From positions 806,001 to 870,000 of the forward strand of contig NZ_CP060040.1 in assembly GCF_014211915.1 (NCBI RefSeq): a stretch of 64,000 bases of DNA, given 5' to 3'. Shown here piece by piece: positions 25,904-35,394 of the stretch. Under the pieces are notes generated by a model. The model made no database searches. It had not been told where the DNA came from and saw nothing but the letters and a program-made list of their open reading frames with translations. This DNA comes from Burkholderia cenocepacia (lineage in GTDB: Bacteria; Pseudomonadota; Gammaproteobacteria; Burkholderiales; Burkholderiaceae). The position numbers and the translations under genes were made by a program. Each line of letters opens with the position of its first letter. The stretch's first letter is position 1.

Positions 25904-26237
25904 GCGACGACGTACGGCGGCCGCCGCTGCGGCACGAGGGCCCGCAGTCGACAGGATGCCGCGCGGCATCCCGGATGTCTGCGTGAGCGGGGGGCTGCGC
26001 CGTCGCGTCGTCCAACACGGCGCGGCGGCCGCCGACGAGACGCTCGCCTGCATGCGATTGCGCGTCGACGGTTGCATCCGGGCACGCAGTTCTGGCAGCA
26101 TCGGCCGGTGTCCGCTTGTTCGCCGCGCGCATGGCCGCGGCGATCGACGCAGGGACATCCGGCGGCACCCGGTCGCCTGAATCGAGATCGGGCGGTCCGC
26201 CGGATGCCGGTTTCCTACCTTACCGACGTCATTTGCC
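25904..26237 (+). other. Intergenic region with an 18-bp palindrome (25954-25971), no gene seen
   Basis: The 334-bp gap follows the Usp gene. It contains the perfect palindrome GGATGCCGCG-CGGCATCC (18 bp) 50 bp after the stop. That can form a hairpin and may act as a factor-dependent terminator, although no U tract follows. No reading frame has the features of a conserved protein. Confidence 0.4.
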
Positions 26238-26744
26238 ATGCCGATTTCCGCGACCGACCTGATTCGCCAGTTCGACCTGCAGCCGCATCCCGAAGGCGGC
26301 TATTTCCGTGAAACCTACCGCGCGACCGATTCGGTCGTGCGTCCGGCCGACGGTGCGCCCCGTGCCGCGTCGACCGCCATCTATTACCTGCTGTGCGACG
26401 GCGCGTATTCGTCGTGGCACCGCATCCGTTCCGACGAGGTCTGGCATTTCTATGCGGGCGATCCGATCGAAGTGTGGGTGCTCGACGCGCGCGACGGGCT
26501 GACGATCCACCGGCTCGGCAACCCGCTCACGCATCCCGGCACCGTGTTCCAGGCCGTGGTGCCGGCCGGAAGCTGGTTCGGTGCGCGCTGCGCGTCGCCG
26601 GCGCACGTCGCGCTCGTCGGCTGCACGGTGGCGCCCGGGTTCGAGTTCGCGGAATTCGAGCTGGCCGATGCGGTCGCACTGGCGGCCGAGTTTCCCGATT
26701 ACGCGGAGCACGTCGCGCAACTCGCGCAACGCTCCGACGTGTGA
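26238..26744 (+). CDS. Cupin_5 (DUF985) family protein
   Basis: This 168-residue protein has the DUF985 cupin layout: LIRQFDLQPHPEGGYFRETYRA at the start, AIYYLLCDGAYSSWHRIRSDEVWHFYAG in the centre (His residues of a metal site), and GARCASPAHVALVGCTVAPGF. It is a cytosolic small-molecule-binding or isomerase-like cupin of unknown substrate. No operon partner is evident; the next gene starts 185 bp later. The start at ATG 26238 fits the family N-terminus. Confidence 0.85.
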   Translation: MPISATDLIRQFDLQPHPEGGYFRETYRATDSVVRPADGAPRAASTAIYYLLCDGAYSSWHRIRSDEVWHFYAGDPIEVWVLDARDGLTIHRLGNPLTHPGTVFQAVVPAGSWFGARCASPAHVALVGCTVAPGFEFAEFELADAVALAAEFPDYAEHVAQLAQRSDV

Positions 26745-26929
26745 CCGTCACGGTCGCGTCACGCCGCGTGCAAAGCCCTTGCCGACGGCTTGCGTTCCGC
26801 GCGGTCGAGGTCAAACCCGTTTAGAATGCGTACGATGCACCGGTCGGTCGCGGACGTGCCGCGGCGGCCGGTGCGCTGCCGTACCGACGGCCCTGTCGCG
26901 CGGCCCGCATGTCTTCCAGGAGCGCCGCC

Positions 26930-27955
26930 GTGTGGCACTTTCCCATCGCTATTCCATCGTCGCTCGGCCCGTGGGCCGTGTTCGCGAGCGTGTTGATCAC
27001 GCAGCTCGGCGTGCCGGTGCCGGCCGTGCCGATGCTGATTCTCGGCGGCACGATGGCGGCGATGGGGCAGGCGTCCTGGGTCAGCATGTTCGCGGCGGCG
27101 ATCGGCGCGACGATGCTGGCCGATTCGCTGTGGTTCTTCATGGGCCGCACGCGCGGCCGGCGCCTGCTGAACGGCCTCGTGCGTTTCTCGCTGTCGCTCG
27201 ACACGACGCTGCGCTTCGCGCGTAACGTATTCGAAAGGTACGGCGCGCCGCTGCTCGTGCTGTCGAAATTCCTGCCGGGTCTCGGCCTCGTGTCGGCGCC
27301 GCTGCTCGGCACGACCGCGATCGGCATCGGCGTGTTCCTGTTCTGGGATCTGGCTGGCGCGTCGCTGTGGGCGGCGTTCTGGCTGATCGGCGGTGCGGCC
27401 ATTCACGACCAGATCGTCCAATTCGTGCTGTGGGTGCGCGCGAGCGGCGGCACGATCCTCGACGCATTCCTCGCGATCTTCATCACGTTCCTGCTGTACC
27501 GCTGGGTGCGCCGCGTACAGTTCCGCCGCTATCTCGCACAGGTGCGCATTTCGCCGCCGCAGCTCGTCGAGATGATGACGTCCGACGAACCGCCGCTGAT
27601 CTTCGATGCGCGGCCGAAGGCGATCCGCGACCGCGAGCCGTACCGGATTGCCGGCGCGGTGCCGGTCGATCTCGATTCGCCGGACCTGCTCGACCCGGAA
27701 GTGCTGAAGCGGCCGATCGTCGTCTATTGCGTGTGTCCGAACGAGGCGACTGCGAAGCGGCTCATCGCGAAGATGCAGCGCAAGAAGATGATCCACAACA
27801 TCCGGGCGCTGAAGGGCGGCCTCGATGCGTGGGAAAAGCATGGCTATCCGGTCGAGCCGCTGCCGGCCGATCTGGATTCGTCGCGGTATTTCGTGCGGCC
27901 CGAGCAGGGCGGGCTGGGGGGCGAGTATACGGTGCGAGCGACGTTGTCGAAATAA
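26930..27955 (+). CDS. DedA-family membrane protein fused to a rhodanese-like domain
   Basis: The 341-residue protein has an N-terminal DedA/SNARE-associated domain (residues 1-200, membrane segments with QLGVPVPAVPMLILGG and SKFLPGLGLVSAPLLG). A C-terminal rhodanese-like domain covers residues 210-310 (LIFDARPKAIRDREPYRIAG, ALKGGLDAWEKHGYPVEP). The rhodanese loop carries IVVYCVCPNEATAKRL, so a Cys is present in the active-site region. DedA proteins are lipid flippases or proton-linked transporters; the rhodanese may sense or move sulfur. GTG 26930 is preferred because AGGAG lies 7 nt before it; ATG 26909 is upstream of that site. Confidence 0.85.
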   Translation: MWHFPIAIPSSLGPWAVFASVLITQLGVPVPAVPMLILGGTMAAMGQASWVSMFAAAIGATMLADSLWFFMGRTRGRRLLNGLVRFSLSLDTTLRFARNVFERYGAPLLVLSKFLPGLGLVSAPLLGTTAIGIGVFLFWDLAGASLWAAFWLIGGAAIHDQIVQFVLWVRASGGTILDAFLAIFITFLLYRWVRRVQFRRYLAQVRISPPQLVEMMTSDEPPLIFDARPKAIRDREPYRIAGAVPVDLDSPDLLDPEVLKRPIVVYCVCPNEATAKRLIAKMQRKKMIHNIRALKGGLDAWEKHGYPVEPLPADLDSSRYFVRPEQGGLGGEYTVRATLSK

Positions 27956-28399
27956 ATACGCACACCGTTTTACGCGGATTTAAATCCGGTCACCCATTTC
28001 GCCCGCCGCGATTTCCCCAAAATCGCCTGGCATGAAACCGCCGATCCTCCCTATAATCCCGCCTGCATATTGCGTGCGCGAAATGGCGCACATTCGACGC
28101 GCGTTCGTTCGCGCCGAAAGCGATGAATCCCGTTGCCGCTCGTCACGCGCACAGCCGCGTCGCGCGGGCCGCTCGGGTGTATTCGGTGAAAGGCTCGATC
28201 CGTTTTTCCGGATTGTTCCGGAAAGATCGGATAATCCGCAGCAATTCCAACCGGATTGACGCGGTATCCGTGTCGTTTCTTATTCGGAAATCGACAGCGG
28301 CGATTATTTCGTTTTCGGCTGCCACAATCGGCATGAACGGGCGCGCATGGTCATCGACACAATGACGGCGGCCCGCTCGCGGCTGCCAAGGAGACGGAT
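27956..28399 (+). other. Intergenic, upstream region of the second amino-acid permease
   Basis: This 444-bp gap has lower GC than its neighbours, with runs such as GGATTTAAATCC (a perfect 12-bp palindrome at 27978-27989) and TTCTTATTCGG. It probably holds the permease promoter and control sites. A TTGAC-GCGG half site occurs at 28256, but no full FNR dyad. No gene was found. Confidence 0.4.
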
Positions 28400-29782
28400 T
28401 TGAAACAACCAGAAGACCAGCTGCACCGCGGGCTGGAAGAACGGCACATCAACCTGATGGCGCTCGGCGCGACGATCGGCGTCGGCCTGTTCCTCGGCTC
28501 GGCCACCGCGATCCGCACGGCCGGCCCGGCCATCCTGCTGACCTACCTGCTGGGCGGCCTCGCGATCTTCCTGATCATGCGCGCGCTCGGCGAGATGGCG
28601 ATCACCAACCCGGTCGCCGGCGCCTTCAGCCGCTATGCGCGCGACTACCTCGGCCCGCTCGCCGGTTACCTGACCGGCTGGACCTACTGGTTCGTGTGGA
28701 TCGTCACCTGCATGGCGGAAATCACGGCGGTCGGCGTCTACATGCACATGTGGTTCCCCGGCGTGCCGAACTGGATCTGGGCGCTCGCGGCGCTGCTGGC
28801 GATGGGCTCGGTGAACTTCATCGCGGTCAAACTGTATGGCGAATTCGAATTCTGGTTCGCGCTGATCAAGATCGTCACGATCGTGCTGATGATCATCGGC
28901 GGCGGGCTGATGATCGCGTTCGGTATCGGCAACGGCGGGGTCGCGACCGGCATCTCGAACCTCTGGTCGCACGGCGGCTTCATGCCGAACGGCATCAACG
29001 GCGTGATCGCCGCGCTCCCGATCGTGATGTTCGCGTATCTCGGCGTCGAGATGCTCGGCCTCACGGCCGGCGAGGCGCGCAATCCGGAGAAGTCGCTGAC
29101 GAAGGCCGTGAATTCGGTGTTCTGGCGCGTGCTGATTTTCTACATCGGTGCGCTGTTCGTGATCATGTCGCTCTATCCGTGGGACCAGATCGGCACGCAG
29201 GGCAGCCCGTTCGTGATGACGTTCTCGCGGCTCGGCATTCCGGCCGCCGCCGGCATCATCAACTTCGTCGTGCTGACCGCGGCGCTGTCGTCGTGCAACA
29301 GCGGCCTGTTCAGCACCGCGCGGATGCTCTACAACCTCGCGCAGCAGGGCCAGGCGCCGGCCGCGCTCGGTCGCGTGAACCGCAGCGGCGTGCCCGTGTA
29401 CGGCGTGGCCGTGTCGGTCGCGTTGCTGCTGATCGGCGTGTTGCTCAACTATCTCGCGCCGCAGCACGTGTTCACGTGGCTCACGTCGGTGTCGACGTTC
29501 GGTGCGATCTGGACGTGGTGCGTGATCCTGATCGCGCAGATGCGGTTTCGCCGCACGCTGTCGGCCGACAAGATCGCGCGCCTGCCGATTCGCGTGCCGT
29601 TCTATCCGCTCGGTTCGTTCGTCGCGCTCGGCTTTCTCGTGCTGGTCGTCGTGTTGATGGCGTTCACGCCCGATACGCGCGTCGCGCTCGTGATCGGGCC
29701 GGTGTGGATCGTGCTGCTCGGCATCGCGTACGCGCTGTTCTACGCGAACCGTTCGACCGCGTCGATGCCGACGAAGTCGTAA
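28400..29782 (+). CDS. Amino-acid permease of the APC/AAT family (ProY/histidine-permease like)
   Basis: The 460-residue protein has about twelve membrane segments and the AAT signature LEERHINLMALGATIGVGLF near residue 11. The conserved block EMLGLTAGEARNPEKSLTKA is in the middle. It resembles proline-specific and histidine permeases (ProY/HutT), imported with protons. It is related to, but clearly distinct from, the permease encoded at 7209. The start is TTG 28400: AAGGAG ends 6 nt before it, and the nearest upstream ATG runs into a stop in a different frame. The precise substrate is uncertain. Confidence 0.85.
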   Translation: MKQPEDQLHRGLEERHINLMALGATIGVGLFLGSATAIRTAGPAILLTYLLGGLAIFLIMRALGEMAITNPVAGAFSRYARDYLGPLAGYLTGWTYWFVWIVTCMAEITAVGVYMHMWFPGVPNWIWALAALLAMGSVNFIAVKLYGEFEFWFALIKIVTIVLMIIGGGLMIAFGIGNGGVATGISNLWSHGGFMPNGINGVIAALPIVMFAYLGVEMLGLTAGEARNPEKSLTKAVNSVFWRVLIFYIGALFVIMSLYPWDQIGTQGSPFVMTFSRLGIPAAAGIINFVVLTAALSSCNSGLFSTARMLYNLAQQGQAPAALGRVNRSGVPVYGVAVSVALLLIGVLLNYLAPQHVFTWLTSVSTFGAIWTWCVILIAQMRFRRTLSADKIARLPIRVPFYPLGSFVALGFLVLVVVLMAFTPDTRVALVIGPVWIVLLGIAYALFYANRSTASMPTKS

Positions 29783-29814
29783 ACGGAGGAAACGGGCAGG
29801 GCGCCGCACGATCG

Positions 29815-29828
29815 TTGATCGCGATCAT
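29815..29828 (+). promoter_or_regulatory. FNR-type box TTGAT-CGCG-ATCAT
   Basis: This matches the TTGAT-N4-ATCAA dyad with one mismatch at the last base. It is centred about 178 bp upstream of the tandem Usp gene, within the gap that follows the permease. Confidence 0.5.
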
Positions 29829-29999
29829 GCATGCGCGGGCCCGACGGCCTATGCTGAACGAACGCATTGCTTGTCCGCGCTTCGCGTGGCATCACGCCGA
29901 TCCCCGCGACCGCGGCGGCTGTCCGGCCGCCGCGCGCCGCTGCCGCGCGAAGCTTCCGTCGTCGTTCAGCGACGACGCGCACGCACGGAGATCTTCGCC

Positions 30000-30935
30000 A
30001 TGCAGCCTGCCCAATCCATTCCGACGCTCGCGCGGATCGCGCTGGCCGTCGACCCGACGCCCGAATCGCTGACCGCCGCGCGCTATGTGCGCACGCTGCT
30101 GCGTCCCGGCATGCGATTGCGCATCATTTGCGCGATCGACAATCCGCGCCTCGTGTTGCCCGACATTCCGCGCATCGACGCGCTGCTGACGTCCGCGCGC
30201 GAGGACATGATGCGCGAAGCGCAGGCCACTTGCGCGCGGATCGCGGCGCTGTTCGCCGACAGCGACAGCGAAGTCGAACAGGCGATCGTCGATACGTCGG
30301 TCACGGGCGGCTCGGTCGCGGACGCACTGGTGAACGATACGTCGACGTGGCACGCGGACGTGCTGGCGATCGGCGCAAATCCGCATCACGGGCTGTTGCG
30401 GCTCGTCGAAGGCGCGATGTCGGACACGCTGACGAAACGCGCGCGCTGCGCGCTGCTGATCGTGCCCGGCACCTACGCACGGCCGACGGACGGCACGCTG
30501 CAGCGGCTGATGTTCGCGGTCGACGGCAGCGAGCCGTCGCTGCATGCGGTGCGCGTCGGCCTCGGCTTCGCGGCGCCGGGGACGTTGCTGTATGCGGCGT
30601 ACGTGATCGACCGGGCGGTTCGTCTGACCGATGTCGTGCCGGTGCGCGCGCTCGAGGATGCGTATCGCGCGGAGGGCGAGGACGCGCTCGCGAAAATCGG
30701 CCCGTTGTTCCACGCGACAGGCAATCCGACCAAGCGCGGCATCGTCGAAACGCATCCGACCAGCGACGACGTGGCCCATGCGCTGATGCGTGATGCCGTG
30801 CACTGGCGGGCAGAGTTGCTGGTGGTCGGCACGCATGGCCGTCGCGGCATCGCCGCCTGGCTGATCGGCAGCGTCGCACGACGCGTGGCGCACCTCGCGC
30901 AGGTGCCCGTGCTGCTGGTGCGTGGTGCGGAGTGA
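30000..30935 (+). CDS. Tandem universal stress protein (two Usp domains)
   Basis: The 311-residue protein consists of two Usp domains. The first (residues 10-155) ends VLAIGANPHHGLLRLVEGA and ALLIVPG. The second (residues 160-311) begins LQRLMFAVDGSEPSLHAVRVG and ends VVGTHGRRGIAAWLIGSVA, which keeps the nucleotide-binding pattern; the first domain has a poorer one. It starts at ATG 30000, 9 nt after GGAG. A FNR-type box lies upstream. Two-domain Usps are common in Burkholderia stress regulons. Confidence 0.88.
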   Translation: MQPAQSIPTLARIALAVDPTPESLTAARYVRTLLRPGMRLRIICAIDNPRLVLPDIPRIDALLTSAREDMMREAQATCARIAALFADSDSEVEQAIVDTSVTGGSVADALVNDTSTWHADVLAIGANPHHGLLRLVEGAMSDTLTKRARCALLIVPGTYARPTDGTLQRLMFAVDGSEPSLHAVRVGLGFAAPGTLLYAAYVIDRAVRLTDVVPVRALEDAYRAEGEDALAKIGPLFHATGNPTKRGIVETHPTSDDVAHALMRDAVHWRAELLVVGTHGRRGIAAWLIGSVARRVAHLAQVPVLLVRGAE

Positions 30936-31436
30936 ATCGCACGTCGTCGCGATCGATGCGGCTCAGGATTGACCTGCATCAGAAACGCGACGCGCATCGC
31001 GTGAGACAGTGATGGAACGTCCGGCGGCGCGGCGGGTCTGTCGTGCTTGCACACGATCCCGCGCCTGCATGCGGGTAGCCATTTCCGCCGCATTCACTTC
31101 CGTCACATCATTTCAGGAGCCGCGCCACGGGCTTATACGGCGCGTCATCCGACCGGGAACTCTCTGGCACGAGGGTAGGCAACCGACGGTTGCCTTGGAG
31201 GACGGGCGGGGTGCAAGTCACCCCGTCCGCTTTCCGCCTGGCCCCGTCGAATCCACTTCCCGCAGCAAGGGGGTTGAATGCGGCCGCGTCGTGTCGTGCG
31301 TCATCGCGCGCGTTCGCTTCGATGTGGATCGCGACGAACATGGACGCGTGCACGGCAGCGCGTCGGCATGACAGCCGTGTCGTGGCGCGCGCAGCCATTG
31401 CACGGCACCGCACCGTATGTCGGTGAAGTATGGAGA
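30936..31436 (+). other. Gene-poor stretch with two adjacent hairpins and a weak FNR-like dyad
   Basis: No convincing protein gene is seen in these 500 bp. A degenerate FNR-like site, TTGAC-CTGC-ATCAG, is at 30969-30982. Two stable hairpins follow: GGCAACC-GAC-GGTTGCC at 31178-31194, and an 11-bp stem at 31203-31229 (arms start CGGGCGGGGTG, loop CAAGT). A structured RNA or small RNA gene is possible but unproven. Confidence 0.4.
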
Positions 31437-31871
31437 TCAGAGGGTACGAAGAATCGATCGCAGGTCGTGCCGACGGCCAGCGCCGCGTCGTACCCGCACA
31501 TGCGGACGCACGACGTGCAGCGGCGCGCACCCGCTGCACGTGCGGCTACGCAAACGATTCGCATGCGGCCAGCCGGGGCGTGCCTTGCGACGCGGCTCCG
31601 ATCCGGCCGGTGCATCGGCCGCGTGTCGCGCGCAGAGCGCCGCGGCGAACCGCTGCAACGCGAGGACGGACCCCGCGACGCTCTGATACTTTTCGCGGCC
31701 GATCTGCCCGTCGAGCGTGACGAGCAACCCGGCCTCGCGTGCGAGCGCGAGCAGGGTGTCGAGATCGTCGGACGGACGGTTGCCGGCCGACGCGGCCCGG
31801 GCGGGCAGGGCGCGCGCGTTGCCCGACGCGCGCCGCTGGCCGTCCCGGCCCGGTAAGTTGCGATGTGCCAT
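31437..31871 (-). CDS. Hypothetical protein (144 aa), possibly real
   Basis: The reading frame starts with MAHRNLPGRDGQRR after CAGGAG at a 7-nt distance, a good ribosome site. Residues 35-80 (DDLDTLLALAREAGLLVTLD, then IGREKYQSVAGSVLALQRFA) look like folded protein, while the N-terminal 30 and the C-terminal 60 residues are Arg-rich and look like non-coding sequence. The true product may be shorter or the frame may have decayed at the 3' end. I do not recognise the family, and no neighbour explains it. Confidence 0.45.
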   Translation of the reverse strand: MAHRNLPGRDGQRRASGNARALPARAASAGNRPSDDLDTLLALAREAGLLVTLDGQIGREKYQSVAGSVLALQRFAAALCARHAADAPAGSEPRRKARPGWPHANRLRSRTCSGCAPLHVVRPHVRVRRGAGRRHDLRSILRTL

Positions 31872-32417
31872 GGTTGGTCTCCTGCGCCGGACCCCGCGTG
31901 CCGGCTCGACGGCCGACTGAGCGATGTTCCGGTATGAACGCCTGGTTCATGTGATCAGTATCGTGTGGCGAGGGCACGCTGCCAAGCGGCGCGCGCTGAA
32001 GTCGCTGTCAGGAAATTGCGCGACGCGTATCGGAATCCGCTGACACGCGCGGCGGCCGGCCGGTCCGGCGCGTTCGTCCCCCATGAATGAACGGCACGCG
32101 GCGGGCGCCGCTTGACGCGTGATTTCGGCCGGTCTAAGTTCGCTTTTGCATCGGCGTCGCCCGGCGTTCCACCCGCCGCCCGTCGCCAGTGCCACGCCCG
32201 GGGTGGGGTGGCAGGGCTTTCAGTTTCGTTCGCGGGCCACGTGCACCGCGAACCCCGCGCGGCCGGTTCGGCAACGCAACGAACCGGCGCGGCGGCACGC
32301 AATGTGCCGTTGATCGCGCGCAAACACGCGTCGGCGCATCGTACGCCGCCCGTCTATCCAGTCTTTAAGCTTCCAGTACCGTCATCTTTTCGTTCCTCGA
32401 CCGTCAGGAGTTCGTCG
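31872..32417 (+). other. Intergenic, no gene seen
   Basis: These 546 bp lie between divergently oriented small genes. They contain a short dyad ATGAAC-GCCTG-GTTCAT at 31934-31950, close to the start of the leftward hypothetical gene, and one TTGAC half site at 32113. Nothing else was recognised. Confidence 0.35.
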
Positions 32418-32672
32418 ATGTCCAAGGACAATTTGCTCGATTCACTCAAGGAAGCCGCCGAACAGCGCGCGATCGGCGCGGATCAGCTGCGTGCGATGCT
32501 CGACGACGAAGTGCGCGCGCTGTCGTCCGGTGCGCGCGTGCACGACTACATCCACGTGTTCGCGATCCGGAATCTGCGCGAGCGGATGCGCCGGAAGGAC
32601 GACTTCGACCGCGATACCCGGGCCGACGCGGCACCTGCGGACGACGATCCGCGTCCGAGCCATCGGTTGTAG
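32418..32672 (+). CDS. Small helical protein, DUF3562-like
   Basis: This 84-residue cytosolic protein has two helical parts: LLDSLKEAAEQRAIGADQLR, and VHDYIHVFAIRNLRERMRR (residues 41-59). That resembles small Burkholderia proteins of the DUF3562 type, where a VxDYIxVxxxRxVR motif recurs. The charged C-terminus (DDFDRDTRADAAPADDD) is likely disordered. ATG 32418 follows CAGGAG by 7 nt. The function is unknown; many such genes lie near stress loci. Confidence 0.6.
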   Translation: MSKDNLLDSLKEAAEQRAIGADQLRAMLDDEVRALSSGARVHDYIHVFAIRNLRERMRRKDDFDRDTRADAAPADDDPRPSHRL

Positions 32673-32873
32673 CGGAGGGGAGCCGGGCGCCGAGACCGGC
32701 GCGCCGCCCGTCCATCGAATCCGGCCATCCTGACGATTCGCCGACAGGCGTCGACGCGTTTCGTCATACGTTTCATTGAATTGTCACAACGACCTCAAGT
32801 AAGCGGTGCGATTTGCCGTTTACCCGGTGAATTCGTCCACCGGGCGTTCCCGCTCCCTTACCGAGTCGTTGCC

Positions 32874-34673
32874 ATGTTCTCGTCCATTCGCGCCCGCATC
32901 CTCGCCGCGTGCGTCGCCATCGTCGTATTCGCGCTGGTCGCGTCGACCCTGATCAACTATTTCATCGCACGCTCGTACAACGACGACGCGATCGACCGCA
33001 ACCTGACCTCGGTCGCCAGCGGCCACGTGGTCGGGATCGCCGACTGGGTCGCCACCCGCAGCCGGATGATCGCGTCGCTGCAGGACGCCGCGCTGACGCC
33101 CGATCCGCTGCCGGTGTTCAAGCAGATGGCCGCGGCCGGCGGCTTCACGAACGTCTATGCGGGCTACGCCGACAAGGCGTTCCACTTCTCCGACCCGACC
33201 GGCATCCCGCCCGATTACGACCCGACCGGCCGCCCGTGGTACAAGCAGGCCGCGCAGGCCGGCAAGCCGGTCGTCACGCCGCCGTACGTCGATGCCGGAA
33301 CGGGCAACCTCGTCGTCACGTTCGCGGTGCCGATCCTGCGCGACGGCGCGCTGAAGGGGGTGGTCGCCGCGGACCTGTCGATGGACAGCGTGATCGCCAA
33401 CGTGAAGTCGATCCGCCCGACGCCGGCGAGCTTCGGGATGCTGGTCGACAGCAGCGGCCACGTCGTCGCGCACCCGGACGCCAAGCTCACGCTGAAGCCG
33501 GTCGCCGACGTGTCGCCCGAACTCGGCTCGCTGGGCGTGGCCTCGATCGCGGCAGCGAATGCGCCGGTCGAGGTCGGCGTCGGCGGCGACGCGAAGCTGG
33601 TGCGCGCGAAACCCGTGCCGGGTACCGACTGGTACGCGCTGGTGCTGCTCGACAAGACCGAAGCGACGGCCGGGATGCGTTCGCTGCTGACCGCATCGCT
33701 GATCACGCTCATCGTGATCGTCGGCGTGGCGTCGCTGATCATCGGCGCGATCACCGCGACCGCGTTCCGCCGCCTGTCGCAGGTGCGCCAGGCGATGGCC
33801 GCGATCGGCTCGGGTGCCGGCGACCTGACGCGGCGCCTGCCGGCCGACGGCCGCGACGAAGTCGCCGACATCGCGCGCTCGTTCAACAGTTTCATCGACA
33901 AGCTGAACGACGTGATGCGCCAGATCCGCGACGCCAGCGAATCGGTGCGCACGGCCGCGAACGAGATCGCGGCGGGCAACCAGGACCTATCGTCGCGGAC
34001 CGAGTCGGCGGCGGCGAGCCTCGAGGAAACGGCCGCGTCGATGGAAGAGATCACCGCGACCGTCGGTCAGTCGGCGGCGGCCGCCGGCCAGGCCGACGAA
34101 CGTGCGGCGGCCGCGTCGCGGATCGCGTCGCACGGCGGCGTGGTCGTGTCGGACGTGGTCGCGACGATGGGGAAGATCGAGGAAGCGTCGGGCCGGATCG
34201 GCGACATCATCGGCGTGATCGACGGGATCGCGTTCCAGACCAACATCCTCGCGCTGAACGCGGCCGTGGAAGCCGCCCGCGCGGGCGAACAGGGCCGCGG
34301 CTTCGCGGTCGTCGCGCAAGAAGTGCGCAGCCTCGCGCAGCGCAGCGCGCAGGCCGCACGCGAAGTGAAGGTGCTGGTCGAATCGACGGTCGCGAGCGTG
34401 TCGGCCGGGTCCGGGCAGGTGCGCCAGGCCGGCGACACCATGCGCGAGATCGTATCCAACGTGTCCAACGTGACGACCATCATCTCCGAGATCACGCACG
34501 CGGCGAACGAGCAGACGCGCGGCATCCAGGAAGTAAACCGCGCGGTCAGCCAGCTCGACGAAATGGTGCAGCAGAATGCAGCGCTCGTCGAACAGTCGAC
34601 TGCGGCGGCCACCGCGCTGCAGTCGCAGGCGAACGCGCTGGCGACGACGGTCGGGCAGTTCAAGGTCGCCTGA
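32874..34673 (+). CDS. Methyl-accepting chemotaxis protein with dCache sensor
   Basis: This 599-residue chemoreceptor has a membrane segment at about residues 9-32, a periplasmic dCache_1 domain at about 35-275, a second membrane segment at about 280-300, then HAMP and the MCP signalling domain. The conserved hairpin tip is at about 460 ([18 protein letters not shown] with [14 protein letters not shown]). In the sensor, GRPWYKQA near residue 119 and [10 protein letters not shown] resemble the amino-acid-binding dCache motif. It likely mediates chemotaxis to an amino acid, an inference. No CheR/CheB pentapeptide is seen at the C-terminus. ATG 32874 gives the expected membrane segment. Confidence 0.9.
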   Translation: MFSSIRARILAACVAIVVFALVASTLINYFIARSYNDDAIDRNLTSVASGHVVGIADWVATRSRMIASLQDAALTPDPLPVFKQMAAAGGFTNVYAGYADKAFHFSDPTGIPPDYDPTGRPWYKQAAQAGKPVVTPPYVDAGTGNLVVTFAVPILRDGALKGVVAADLSMDSVIANVKSIRPTPASFGMLVDSSGHVVAHPDAKLTLKPVADVSPELGSLGVASIAAANAPVEVGVGGDAKLVRAKPVPGTDWYALVLLDKTEATAGMRSLLTASLITLIVIVGVASLIIGAITATAFRRLSQVRQAMAAIGSGAGDLTRRLPADGRDEVADIARSFNSFIDKLNDVMRQIRDASESVRTAANEIAAGNQDLSSRTESAAASLEETAASMEEITATVGQSAAAAGQADERAAAASRIASHGGVVVSDVVATMGKIEEASGRIGDIIGVIDGIAFQTNILALNAAVEAARAGEQGRGFAVVAQEVRSLAQRSAQAAREVKVLVESTVASVSAGSGQVRQAGDTMREIVSNVSNVTTIISEITHAANEQTRGIQEVNRAVSQLDEMVQQNAALVEQSTAAATALQSQANALATTVGQFKVA

Positions 34674-34716
34674 CGCAACTGGCGGCCGACGGCCCGCGGC
34701 ATGTGGGCCGCGCCGC

Positions 34717-35394
34717 TCACGAATCGTCCTGGTCGCGCATCAGCGCGAGCCGGTTATAGAGGGTCTTCAGGCTGATGCCGAGCGCCTTGGCCGCGCGCGG
34801 CTTGTTACCGTCGAAGTGACGCAGCGTCTCCGCGATGAAGCGTTGCTGCGCATGGTGCAGCGTCGCACCGACCGGCAGCGCCATCGCGCCTTCCGACGTG
34901 CTCTCGGCTGCCGCCAGCGCCTGCTTCGGCAGCGCGACGTCGATGCCTTCGTCCGCCAGGATGTACGCGCGCTCGATCGTGTTGTGCAGTTCGCGCACGT
35001 TGCCGGGCCACGAATACGTGCGCAATGCGGCGATCGCCGCGTCGGTCAGCCGCTTGTGCGCGCGATGTCGCGCATTCAGCGTGTCGACGAATTCCTGCGC
35101 GATCGTCTCGACGTCGCCGTCGCGCTGGCGCAGCGGCGGCACGTAGATCGCGAACGCGGCGAGCCGGTAGAACAGGTCCTCGCGCAGCCGGCCGTCGCGC
35201 ACCGCCTCGGCGGGATTGTGGCGAGTGGCCGAGACGAACCGCACGTCGAGCGGAATCGGCTCGGTGCCGCCCACGCGCACGATCGTGTTCGACTCGATCT
35301 CGATACGGCCGAGCAGCGTGCGCATCGCGGCGGACCGGCCGGACAGCCGGCGACCGTCTGCACGCTGCTTCGTCCGGTTGGCGGATTCACCCAT
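34717..35394 (-). pseudogene. Truncated sigma-54-dependent activator (AAA+ C-part and Fis HTH)
   Basis: Only about 225 residues are present, where full-length sigma-54 activators have 400-600. The remnant has DVRFVSATRHNPAEAV and LREDLFYRLAAFAIYVPPLR (end of the AAA+ domain), the R-finger/GNVREL region (WPGNVRELHNTIERAYIL), and a Fis-type helix-turn-helix at the C-terminus (RAAKALGISLKTLYNRLA). The Walker A (G-x4-GK) and the GAFTGA sigma-54 contact loop are absent, replaced by unrelated sequence (SGRSAAMRTLLGRIEIESN). It therefore cannot activate as an ATPase. It may still bind DNA, or be a pseudogene. The Met at 35394 is only the first plausible start of the remnant. Confidence 0.75.

Noticed and set aside
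28256..28269. TTGAC-GCGG-TATCC as an FNR box before the second permease
   Set aside because: Only one half matches; the other half has three mismatches.
31190..31240. A known riboswitch at the tandem hairpins
   Set aside because: The conserved cores of glycine, cobalamin, c-di-GMP, fluoride, manganese and guanidine switches were compared from memory and none fits.
31009..31371. A 120-residue plus-strand frame in the gene-poor stretch
   Set aside because: No ribosome site, shadow-like composition, and it spans the two hairpins.
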